A stretch of DNA of 64,000 nucleotides from an uncultured Agrobacterium sp. Lineage in GTDB: Bacteria > Pseudomonadota > Alphaproteobacteria > Rhizobiales > Rhizobiaceae. Position 1 is the stretch's first letter, and each line of letters begins with the position of its first letter. The stretch is taken from contig CAJYTK010000013.1 of NCBI GenBank assembly GCA_913777615.1, positions 405,727 to 469,726 of the forward strand. Direction: 5' to 3'. The notes under the pieces are model-generated. The model was not told the DNA's origin, did no database searches, and saw nothing but the letters and a program-made list of their open reading frames with translations. Of this stretch, positions 26,679 to 35,076 are shown in pieces. The position numbers and the translations under genes were made by a program.

Positions 26679-26802
26679 GACGCCCCTTGAAACCGTAGCC
26701 GATCCTCCCATTTCATTCGGGTGATCAGGACTCGGGCCCCTCTGGCGTATTACCGGACAATACGCGATGTCGAGTCTCCAAGGTTGGGGCGCGTCTTTTT
26801 TT
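26679..26802 (+). promoter_or_regulatory. Multi-helix RNA leader of terC ending in a terminator (riboswitch-like)
   Basis: GACGCCCC (26679-26686) can pair with GGGGCGCGTC (26786-26795), which is directly followed by seven T. Inside are a hairpin GATC-CT-CCC/GGG-T-GATC (26701-26726) and a second arm GACTCG/CGAGTC (26729-26776) holding GCGTATT/AATACGC (26745-26765). This is a three-way junction whose closing stem doubles as a terminator. A possible promoter is TTGATG at 26627 with CATAAA at 26651. A cis-regulatory motif named terC RNA is known upstream of such genes in alphaproteobacteria and is the best candidate. The remaining gap 26418-26678 holds the rpsD promoter region and no gene. Confidence 0.6.
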
Positions 26803-26854
26803 CCATCACGTTTCCCGACCATTGAGCCAACCTCGTCCGGACAAAGGTTGACTG

Positions 26855-27844
26855 ATGGACTTTCTGTTTACGGATTTTCTCGGTACCCCCACATGGATGT
26901 GGGGCATTTTCATCACCCTCGTTCTAGGCCTTTTGGCGCTGGATCTTGGTGTTCTGCATAAGAACTCCAAGGAAATCGGCATCAAGGAAAGCCTTTTGAT
27001 GTCGGGCTTCTACATTGCAATCGGCCTGGCCTTCGGTGGATGGATCTGGTTCCAGTCCGGCCAGCAGCCGGCCATGGAATATGTGACGGGCTTCGTTGTG
27101 GAAAAAAGCCTGGCGATGGACAACATCTTCATCATCGCCATGATTTTCTCCTACTTCTCAATCCCGCGCCAATACCAGCACCGCGTCCTGCTCTGGGGCA
27201 TTCTCGGCGTCATCGTCCTTCGCGGCATCATGATTGCCGCTGGCGCTGCAATTGTCGAAAACTTCCACTGGGTTCTCTATCTCTTCGCGGCCTTCCTGGT
27301 GTTTACCGGCATCAAGATGCTGTTTTCCAGCGGCCACGACGAACAGGATATCGGCAAAAATCCGATCCTGAACTTCTTGCGCGCACGACTGCCGGTTACC
27401 GACAGGCTTCACGAGGAGCGTTTCTTCGTCAAGCAGCCTGACGCAAAGACCGGCAAGCTCAAGACGTTCGTGACGCCGCTGTTCCTCGCGCTTGTGATGG
27501 TAGAAATTGCCGACCTGATCTTCGCGGTCGACTCGATCCCGGCGATCTTCGCGATCACCACCGACCCTTTCATTGTCTACACGTCGAACATCTTCGCGAT
27601 CCTTGGACTGCGCGCACTCTACTTTGCGCTCGCTGCCCTGATCCACCGCTTCGCTTATCTGAAGTACGCTTTGGCTGCGGTGCTGGTCTTCGTCGGTTCC
27701 AAGATCTTCGTGGCAGACATGCTGGGTATTGCAAAGATCCCGCCTGCCGTATCTCTGGGCGTGACCGTGGCTATCCTTCTTACGGGTATTGTCGGTTCTC
27801 TGCTTGCGACGAAGGACGACAAGAAGGTTATCGAAGAACGGTAA
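26855..27844 (+). CDS. TerC/Alx family integral membrane protein
   Basis: A 329-residue protein with 8-9 membrane helices. It has the family's conserved acidic residues in ALDLGVLHK, KSLAMDNIFIIAM and EIADLIFAVDSIPAIFAIT, which form the presumed metal site. TerC/Alx/MeeF proteins are linked to manganese efflux, metalation of exported enzymes, or tellurite resistance, and the present member cannot be assigned more closely. It is a single gene between a structured leader and a strong terminator, so expression is probably set by the leader. Confidence 0.93.
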   Translation: MDFLFTDFLGTPTWMWGIFITLVLGLLALDLGVLHKNSKEIGIKESLLMSGFYIAIGLAFGGWIWFQSGQQPAMEYVTGFVVEKSLAMDNIFIIAMIFSYFSIPRQYQHRVLLWGILGVIVLRGIMIAAGAAIVENFHWVLYLFAAFLVFTGIKMLFSSGHDEQDIGKNPILNFLRARLPVTDRLHEERFFVKQPDAKTGKLKTFVTPLFLALVMVEIADLIFAVDSIPAIFAITTDPFIVYTSNIFAILGLRALYFALAALIHRFAYLKYALAAVLVFVGSKIFVADMLGIAKIPPAVSLGVTVAILLTGIVGSLLATKDDKKVIEER

Positions 27845-27866
27845 GGGCTTCGCTTTTGACGGCAGA

Positions 27867-27903
27867 GCGCCGTGCGTCCTCCCGGACGTACGGCGCTTGT
27901 TTC
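27867..27903 (+). terminator. Terminator of terC
   Basis: GCGCCGTGCGTCC/GGACGTACGGCGC (one wobble pair) with a TCCC loop at 27867-27896, followed by TTGTTTC. Confidence 0.75.
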
Positions 27904-27961
27904 AATCCAGACATGTCTCTGCGAAAATCTGATTCCTCGGTGCGCAAACCAGTTCGCGGCG

Positions 27962-29497
27962 TCACTCCGCTGCCAGACTCATATCTCCATCCGGTGCATC
28001 CGCATCGCCCGGCGCCGTCTTGGCGTCTAGGTCCGGAAAGGCGACTATGCGCTTGCCGGTGAAGTCGGCATGAACCACCACCAGTTCCTTCTCCTCGAAG
28101 TAACCGAGCAGCCGTCTTGCGCGGCGTGCCGAATGTGTGCCGTAGGCGCGTGCGATTCTTGCATCCGAGGGACACGGCTCTTGCGCAAGCGCGGCCTTGA
28201 CCAGAAGCAGAAAGACGCCTTGCAGGTCGTCCGACACGCTTCTCGAAAGCTCCAACGCCTTTTGCCAATTCTCACTTGCAGCCAGCTCCACATCCACGCC
28301 CGAGCGGGTGATGGCGATCTGGCGGCGAAACTCCGAAAGCGCCATTGGCGTGCCAGGTATGCGGCGCATCCGAGCGCGAACGAGGAAGTCCTGATAGAGG
28401 ACTGCATCGGTGCGATAGGCCGATTGCGGATCGTCGAGAATTTCTGTCAAAACGGCGGTGATCTTTTCCTCGCGCTCCTCCGGTGTCAGTTCCGGCTGGC
28501 TCGAACGCGAAGGTTGCTCGGAAGCAGGCGCGATGGCGGCAGGCGTCGAGCGTGAGAGCTCCGCGAGAATATCGGTTGTAGGGCGAGGAGCCGGCGGTGT
28601 GCGACGGACGACAGGACGATTGAACTCTTCCGGGTCCGGCGTGAAGATCAAGTCTTCCACATCCTGGGGCGCATCCGGCAGCGGCATGAGCTTTGGCGAT
28701 GACGAACGTGCCGATGTTTCCACCGGACCGATGACGATCGGCAGCGGGCGTCTCGACAGGGCCGGGCCGAGGGCCACGAAATTGCCGCGCTGAAGATCGC
28801 GAAACATTTCCGCTTGGCGACGGTCCATGCCGAGGAGATCTGCGGCGCGCGCCATATCGATATCGAGGAAGGTACGGCCCATCAGGAAGTTGGAGGCTTC
28901 AGCCGCGACATTCTTGGCGAGCTTGGCCAATCTCTGTGTGGCGATCACGCCCGCGAGGCCGCGTTTGCGCCCGCGGCACATCAGGTTTGTCATCGCGCCC
29001 AATGAGGCTTTGCGCGCGTCTTCCGTCACCTCGCCGCCGACGGAGGGCGCAAACATCTGTGCTTCGTCGACCACCACCAGCACCGGATACCAATATTCAC
29101 GATCGGCGTCGAACATGCCATTGAGGAAAGCGGCGGCAGCACGCATCTGTTGTTCGATGTCCAGTCCCTCAAGCGTCAGGACACATGACACGCGATGCTG
29201 ACGAATGCGATTAGCAATGCCTGCAAGCTCCGCTTCAGTACGCTCACCATCCACCACGACATGACCAAACTTGTCGGACAAAGTGACGAAATCGCCCTCG
29301 GGATCGATGATCACCTGCTGCACCCAGGGTGCGGATTGCTCCAGCAGGCGACGCAGAAGATGCGACTTTCCGGAACCGGAATTGCCCTGCACCAGTAAAC
29401 GCGTGGCAAGCAATTCCTCGATATCGAGCTTGGCACTCTGCCCGCCCGAAAGCGTTCCCATGTCGATACCGACCTGCACTTGTACACTTCCCTGCAC
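27962..29497 (-). CDS. DUF87/HerA-like ATPase
   Basis: A 511-residue FtsK/HerA-superfamily ATPase. The Walker A motif is GNSGSGKSH (near residue 40) and Walker B is VLVVVDEAQMFAP. A conserved RGRKRGLAGVIATQRLAKL segment follows. Residues about 300-350 are a Pro/Ser linker. The C-terminal part is a winged-helix-like region (ARAYGTHSARRARRLLGYFEEKELVVV) and may bind DNA. No NurA nuclease is adjacent. The start is uncertain: GTG at 29497, another GTG four codons on with AGGGAA upstream, or ATG at 29461. The role is unknown. Confidence 0.85.
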   Translation of the reverse strand: MQGSVQVQVGIDMGTLSGGQSAKLDIEELLATRLLVQGNSGSGKSHLLRRLLEQSAPWVQQVIIDPEGDFVTLSDKFGHVVVDGERTEAELAGIANRIRQHRVSCVLTLEGLDIEQQMRAAAAFLNGMFDADREYWYPVLVVVDEAQMFAPSVGGEVTEDARKASLGAMTNLMCRGRKRGLAGVIATQRLAKLAKNVAAEASNFLMGRTFLDIDMARAADLLGMDRRQAEMFRDLQRGNFVALGPALSRRPLPIVIGPVETSARSSSPKLMPLPDAPQDVEDLIFTPDPEEFNRPVVRRTPPAPRPTTDILAELSRSTPAAIAPASEQPSRSSQPELTPEEREEKITAVLTEILDDPQSAYRTDAVLYQDFLVRARMRRIPGTPMALSEFRRQIAITRSGVDVELAASENWQKALELSRSVSDDLQGVFLLLVKAALAQEPCPSDARIARAYGTHSARRARRLLGYFEEKELVVVHADFTGKRIVAFPDLDAKTAPGDADAPDGDMSLAAE

Positions 29498-29616
29498 TGC
29501 TATGAACGAAGGTGCCGATTCATTGAACGGCGAACACTCTCTTTACCAAAGTTTTACTCAAAAGCCCGGACGCATCGCAACAATGCACAGGGAATTGAGA
29601 AACTCATTGCTGTTCA

Positions 29617-30504
29617 TCACGCGGTACCAGAGCGCGTGCGACCGAAGGAGAGGCGGCGGCCAAAAACGTTCAGCGCCAAACCTGCGACAACGAGAGCGCT
29701 ACCAACGATTTCCAGAACCGTGATGTGTTCGGAGAAGGCGAAGTATGCACCCATAAATCCGACGATCGGCACCAGCAGTGAAAACGGAGCCACGGTTCCC
29801 GCCGGATAGCGCAGCAACAAAAAGCTCCAGATCCCTGCGCCAATGATCGTTGCACCATAGGCCATGTAGGCAACGACGCCTACCGTCATCATGTTGGCGT
29901 TGGCCAGACCGTCGCGGATCGCTTGCGGGCCTTCGAGCATCAACGAAAGCGCAATCAATGGCAGCACGGGCGCAAGGCTCGTCCATGCCACGAAGGAGAT
30001 GGCGTTCACCCGACCAACCTTGCGATTGACGATATTGCCGATCGCCCAGCTGAAGGCCGCGCCGACACACATTAGCAGGGGAACGAGGGCCGTTAGCTCC
30101 AGACGTTCCAGAGCGATCACCGCAAGGCCTGAAAAAGCGACAGCTGCGCCAGCAATATGGGACTTCAGCGGGATTTCACCCAGCAACGTGACGGCGAGCG
30201 CCATGGTGAAGAACGCCTGCGACTGCATAACGAGTGAAGCAAGCCCGGCAGGCAGCCCCCACTTGATGGCCGTATAAAGCAGTCCGAACTGCGCGCAACC
30301 CATGACCATGCCGTAAACGACCATGTGCTTCCACGGCACTTTCGGGCGCGGCAGGAAGAAGATCAACGGGACGGCAGCGAAAAGGTAACGCAGAGCGGTC
30401 AGGAAAAGGGGCGGCATATCCATGACGCCGATTTTTATGACCACGAAGTTGAAGCCCCAGAGGAAGACCGTGACCAGAGCAAGAAGGATGTGCGGCGCTG
30501 ACAT
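29617..30504 (-). CDS. EamA/DMT-family transporter
   Basis: A 295-residue inner-membrane protein with ten predicted helices in two EamA repeats (about 5-135 and 145-285). It belongs to the drug/metabolite transporter superfamily, whose members often export amino acids or metabolites, and the substrate is not visible. It begins 40 nt after the LysE-family gene on the same strand, so the two exporters may be co-transcribed. The C-terminal RRLSFGRTRSGTA tail is short and basic, as expected for a cytoplasmic end. Confidence 0.88.
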   Translation of the reverse strand: MSAPHILLALVTVFLWGFNFVVIKIGVMDMPPLFLTALRYLFAAVPLIFFLPRPKVPWKHMVVYGMVMGCAQFGLLYTAIKWGLPAGLASLVMQSQAFFTMALAVTLLGEIPLKSHIAGAAVAFSGLAVIALERLELTALVPLLMCVGAAFSWAIGNIVNRKVGRVNAISFVAWTSLAPVLPLIALSLMLEGPQAIRDGLANANMMTVGVVAYMAYGATIIGAGIWSFLLLRYPAGTVAPFSLLVPIVGFMGAYFAFSEHITVLEIVGSALVVAGLALNVFGRRLSFGRTRSGTA

Positions 30505-30544
30505 TGTTCAATCCAAACTCGCGCCGCGCAGACTGGCGACGCTT

Positions 30545-31180
30545 TTATGCAGCAGCTTTCTTCCAGCCTGCCGCGAGCAGTCCGGCACCGATCAAAAGTC
30601 CGCCGCCGGTGCGATTGACGACACGCTGGACGGAGGGCTTGCGAATGGTGTTGCGCGCTGCACTCGCCAGCAACCCATAAAGAGCCGCGTTGCAAGTCGC
30701 AAGCACAAGAAAAGTAACTTCGAAAATAAGCACCTGCGGCCAGAACGGCAGGTTTGGCACGAGGAACTGCGGCAGGAAGGCGACAAAGAAGATGATGCTC
30801 TTCGGGTTCAGCGCCGTCACGATATAGGTATGGAGAAATATTTTTATCGGACGCTCGCGCCCTGTCACATTTCCCTCCCCGTCAGCCGAAGCTCCAACGG
30901 GCGCGCGCCAGAGTTTGATACCGAGATAGATCAGATAGGCAGCACCCACCCACTTCAAGATCGTGAAGAGCGCGGCAGACGTTGCCAGCAGCGCACCGAG
31001 GCCCAGCATTGAGGCCGTCATGGCGGTGAAGTCGCCAAGGGCTACGCCAGCAACCGTGGCGCTGCTTGCCTTTCGGCCGTGTCCGAGCGCATAGGAAATG
31101 ACTAGGAGGATCGTGGGCCCTGGAATGGCGAGCATGACGGCGGATGCGGCCACGAAGGCCAGCCAGTTTTCAATCGGCAT
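30545..31180 (-). CDS. LysE-family exporter
   Basis: A 211-residue protein with six hydrophobic segments and the LysE/RhtB features ML-x-IPGPTILLVISYALGHGR near the N-terminus and ALNPKSIIFFVAFLPQF in the middle. Members export amino acids or homoserine lactones. The start at 31180 is set by GAGGGG 8 nt upstream, and 24 upstream codons are rejected. It lies 107 bp after bluB on the same strand with no clear terminator between them, so readthrough from the cobalamin-controlled transcript is possible. Confidence 0.88.
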   Translation of the reverse strand: MPIENWLAFVAASAVMLAIPGPTILLVISYALGHGRKASSATVAGVALGDFTAMTASMLGLGALLATSAALFTILKWVGAAYLIYLGIKLWRAPVGASADGEGNVTGRERPIKIFLHTYIVTALNPKSIIFFVAFLPQFLVPNLPFWPQVLIFEVTFLVLATCNAALYGLLASAARNTIRKPSVQRVVNRTGGGLLIGAGLLAAGWKKAAA

Positions 31181-31287
31181 CGGTAAATCCCCTCTCGAAA
31201 CAAAGAGAAAGTAAGCCATCGGCCAGCAGGACAGGCAAGTACCTTTTTTCAACTATTGAGAAGCAGCTTACGCGGCAGAGTTGCTAC

Positions 31288-32028
<741 letters not shown>

Positions 32029-32081
32029 TCACAGACCTCCTTCCTCACAACCTGCCGCTGTCCGCGCGGACTGGTCAATCG

Positions 32082-32238
32082 TGTCAGGCCGGTCTTCTGA
32101 CTTGGCTTCTTCTGACCGTTGCCGCCTTCCCGAGATTGCTCAGTGACATATGGCGACGGTCATCCGCCTCACAGCGTTGGGCACGTTGCGGTCTTGCACC
32201 GCATTCCCGATTCTCCCGCTCAAGCAGGCACCTGACGA
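32082..32238 (-). promoter_or_regulatory. Cobalamin (adenosylcobalamin) riboswitch
   Basis: Read on the minus strand, the region has the typical order. GTCAGGTGCC opens it, followed by GGGAATGCGGTGCAAGACCGC, a degenerate ACGTGCCCAACGCTGTGA element, a variable arm, and finally the B12-box-like AGCCAAGTCAGAAGACCGGC followed by the closing CTGAC. It lies about 108 bp upstream of bluB, a classical target. Confidence 0.9.
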
Positions 32239-32282
32239 AAACCGTATGTCCAATTGTTGGCGCCAAGGCAAGCGCCGCAGAT

Positions 32283-33113
32283 TTATTCGGCTGGGAAATA
32301 TCGCACATAGGCAAACTCATCACCAGCTGGTGACCAGTTGGGAGAGTTCATCGTCCCCTGCCCGCCAAAAAGATCAAAGAGCGTTTCGACATTGCCACCA
32401 TCGGGATCCATCAGTCGCACGCGAACATCGAGATCACGCGGATGGTCGAAGACGTCGCCGTCATAGGAAATGAAGACGACCTTGTCTCCCTTTGGAGACG
32501 GATGGGGGAACCAGTCGCCATATGGGCTGTTCGTGATCCGCTCGACGGCTGATCCATCTGCTCTTACGCGCCAGATCTGCATTTGTCCCGTGCGGCTGGA
32601 GTTGAAGTATATCCAATGACCGTCCGGCGAATAATCCGGCCCGTCGTTTCGCCCCTCTCCATGGGTCAGGCGCGTCTCGTTGCGGGTTTCTATGTCCATG
32701 GAATAAATATCGAAAATCTGATCTCTGATCCCGCAGTAAGCAAAGCTTTTGCCATCCGGCGCCCAGCCATGCCAGTAGGAGGGCAGGTTCGGCGTCATCA
32801 ATGTCGGCGCGCCACCTGATGACGGAAGAAGATAGATCGCGCTCTTCCCGAACTCGACCTTGTCCGAAATCGCGTAAAGCGACCCATCCGGCGAAATGCC
32901 ATGATCGTTGTTGCACTGTACGGCAAAGCCGGTGTCGACCTTCTCTACCGCGACATCTCCACCCAGAGACAAGCGATAAAGCAGGCCCTCACTGTTCAAC
33001 AGGAGATAGCGACCGTCTGGGGACCAGTTGGGTGCTTCGAACAGTTTGTCCGTCTGCCAGACCACCCGATTTGCCCGAGTATGAATATTGAATATCTCGA
33101 CTGAACTGCGCAT
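32283..33113 (-). CDS. TolB-like beta-propeller protein
   Basis: A 276-residue protein made of WD40-like/PD40 repeats. Recurrent blocks include APNWSPDGRYLLLNSEG, HGISPDGSLYAISD, HGWAPDGKSFAYCG, GPDYSPDGHWIYFNS, PHPSPKGDKVVFISY and SPNWSPAGDEFAYV, giving about six blades. There is no signal peptide, so unlike TolB it is probably cytoplasmic. The start at 33113 is preferred to 33131 (the longer start adds MVRGVT). It lies just downstream of nadE on the same strand. The function is unknown; related proteins are annotated as biopolymer transporters without good evidence. Confidence 0.82.
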   Translation of the reverse strand: MRSSVEIFNIHTRANRVVWQTDKLFEAPNWSPDGRYLLLNSEGLLYRLSLGGDVAVEKVDTGFAVQCNNDHGISPDGSLYAISDKVEFGKSAIYLLPSSGGAPTLMTPNLPSYWHGWAPDGKSFAYCGIRDQIFDIYSMDIETRNETRLTHGEGRNDGPDYSPDGHWIYFNSSRTGQMQIWRVRADGSAVERITNSPYGDWFPHPSPKGDKVVFISYDGDVFDHPRDLDVRVRLMDPDGGNVETLFDLFGGQGTMNSPNWSPAGDEFAYVRYFPAE

Positions 33114-33151
33114 CGTTACTCCCCTCACCACGTCCAGACTGGCAGGCCAGC

Positions 33152-34831
33152 CTACCGGTCGCGGAAGCGATTGGTGATAGGATAGCGCCGGTCACGTCCG
33201 AAATTCTTCTTGGTGATTTTCACACCCGGTGCGGACTGGCGACGCTTGTACTCCGCAAGATAGAGCAGATGCTCGATCCGGTGGACAGTCGTCACATCGT
33301 GACCGCGTGCGACGATCTCGTCGACGGACATTTCCTGTTCAACCAGGCACTCAAGAATATCGTCAAGAACCGGATATGGCGGCAGCGAGTCCTGGTCTGT
33401 CTGGTTGGGCCGCAACTCAGCCGACGGAGCCTTTGAGATGATGTTGGCCGGTATCACTTCACCGGAAGGCCCGAGGGCGCCCGGCGGGACATGGGCATTG
33501 CGCCAACTGGAGATGGCGTAGACCTGCATCTTATAGAGGTCCTTGATAGGATTGAACCCGCCATTCATATCACCATAGAGCGTGGCATAGCCGACCGACA
33601 TTTCCGACTTGTTGCCCGTCGTGACCACCATCGAGCCGAATTTGTTTGACACGCCCATTAGGATCGTCCCGCGTGCGCGGCTTTGCAGGTTTTCCTCTGT
33701 TATGCCTTCTTCCGTGCCTTCGAACAGTTCCGAAAGGGCTGACATAAAGCCGTCTACGGGCTCGGCGATCGGCACGATGTCATAGCGACAACCAAGCGCC
33801 CTGGCGCAATCGGCAGCGTCTTTCAGCGATTCTTCCGAGGTATAGCGGTAAGGCAGCATGATGCAGCGCACCCTCTCCTCACCCAACGCATCGACTGCAA
33901 TTGCCGCACAGATGGCAGAATCGATACCGCCAGAGAGGCCGAGTACGACGCTCTTGAAGCCGTTCTTGTTGACGTAGTCGCGGAAGCCCAGCATGCAGGC
34001 GCGATAATCTGCCTCCTCGCCTTCGGGAATATGCGACACCGGTCCTTGGCTGCAATGCCAGCCATTCTCGGTACGCTTCCAGTCGGTAACGGCAAGCGTC
34101 GCTTCGAACTGGCTCATCTGAAATGCCAGCGTCTTATCAGCGTTGAAGCCGAAGCTTGCCCCGTCAAAAACCAGTTCATCCTGACCGCCAAGCTGATTGG
34201 CGAACACGAGAGGCAGCCCGCTTTCGATAACCTGCCGCAGCGCTACCTGATGACGCACATCGACCTTGCCGCGATAATAGGGCGAGCCATTCGGAACCAA
34301 CAATATTTCAGCGCCGGCCTCGGCTAGTGTCTCGCAGATACCGAGATCGTTCCAGATTTCTTCGCAAATCGGGATGCCGATGCGGACGCCCCGGAAATTG
34401 TAAGGGCCGGAGATGGAGCCTTCGCTGAAGACACGCTTCTCGTCAAACTCGCCGTAGTTTGGCAGGTCGACCTTGTCACGCAGAGCGACAATCTCTCCAC
34501 CATCCAGCAAAGCGACCGAGTTATGCCTGCCCTTTTCGCCCTGACGGGGGAAGCCGATGATGACGCCCGGGCCGCCATCCGCCGTGTCTGCGGCCAGATC
34601 CTCTACCGCCTTGAGGCAGGCTTTTAAGAATGCCGGCTTCAGGACCAGATCTTCCGGCGGATAGCCGGAGATGAAAAGCTCCGTCAGCAGAACTAGATCG
34701 GCGCCCTGGGCTGCGGCATCCGCTCTCGCCTCTCGCGCTTTTGCTAGGTTGCCAGCGACATCGCCGACGGTCGGATTGAACTGTCCGATGGCGATCCGGA
34801 ACGTGTGGGGAATGGTCTGTTCTGTGCTCAT
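33152..34831 (-). CDS. nadE: Glutamine-dependent NAD+ synthetase
   Basis: A 559-residue two-domain enzyme for the last step of NAD synthesis. The N-terminal nitrilase-like glutaminase has the Glu-Lys-Cys triad in LLTELFISGYPPEDL, DKVDLPNYGEFDE and GIPICEEIW. The C-terminal synthetase has the ATP-pyrophosphatase loop LGLSGGIDSA and the later SNKFGSMVVTTGNKSE motif. The ATG at 34831 is preceded by GAGGAAGG, and the 36 codons before it are not conserved. Pho-box-like repeats lie about 180 bp upstream, nearer the divergent gene. Confidence 0.95.
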   Translation of the reverse strand: MSTEQTIPHTFRIAIGQFNPTVGDVAGNLAKAREARADAAAQGADLVLLTELFISGYPPEDLVLKPAFLKACLKAVEDLAADTADGGPGVIIGFPRQGEKGRHNSVALLDGGEIVALRDKVDLPNYGEFDEKRVFSEGSISGPYNFRGVRIGIPICEEIWNDLGICETLAEAGAEILLVPNGSPYYRGKVDVRHQVALRQVIESGLPLVFANQLGGQDELVFDGASFGFNADKTLAFQMSQFEATLAVTDWKRTENGWHCSQGPVSHIPEGEEADYRACMLGFRDYVNKNGFKSVVLGLSGGIDSAICAAIAVDALGEERVRCIMLPYRYTSEESLKDAADCARALGCRYDIVPIAEPVDGFMSALSELFEGTEEGITEENLQSRARGTILMGVSNKFGSMVVTTGNKSEMSVGYATLYGDMNGGFNPIKDLYKMQVYAISSWRNAHVPPGALGPSGEVIPANIISKAPSAELRPNQTDQDSLPPYPVLDDILECLVEQEMSVDEIVARGHDVTTVHRIEHLLYLAEYKRRQSAPGVKITKKNFGRDRRYPITNRFRDR

Positions 34832-35008
34832 GCCTTCCTCATTATCGCGCCGGCTCTCACTGTGCAACGCGCAGGATAAAACTGTTATAAAACAACGGCC
34901 CTTCAAGAAGGTTTCGGGATGGGAATGCCGGACATACACAGCTCACGCAATGGTTACGCGCCAGACCTGTGAATTGCGCATAGTTCATGTCGCGTTCATT
35001 GCCTGTAT

Positions 35009-35037
35009 GTGACAGTTAGATGACACTTATATGACAG
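35009..35037. promoter_or_regulatory. Triple Pho-box-like repeat
   Basis: GTGACAG (35009-35015), ATGACAC (35020-35026) and ATGACAG (35031-35037) are spaced exactly 11 bp apart. Read on the minus strand they are CTGTCAT, GTGTCAT and CTGTCAC, close to the PhoB half-site CTGTCAT with the standard 11-bp period. The array lies 40 bp before the GTG of the LtaS-like gene and 172 bp before nadE. Phosphate control of the LtaS-like gene is the natural inference, although the half-sites point toward nadE. Confidence 0.6.
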
Positions 35038-35076
35038 GTGATTCATGCCTGTCCCCATGACTGCCGGAGTATAATC

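Noticed and set aside
26679-26802. A yybP-ykoY manganese riboswitch in the terC leader
   Set aside because: I could not find the conserved loop sequences of that class. The helices differ, so the leader is reported without that label.
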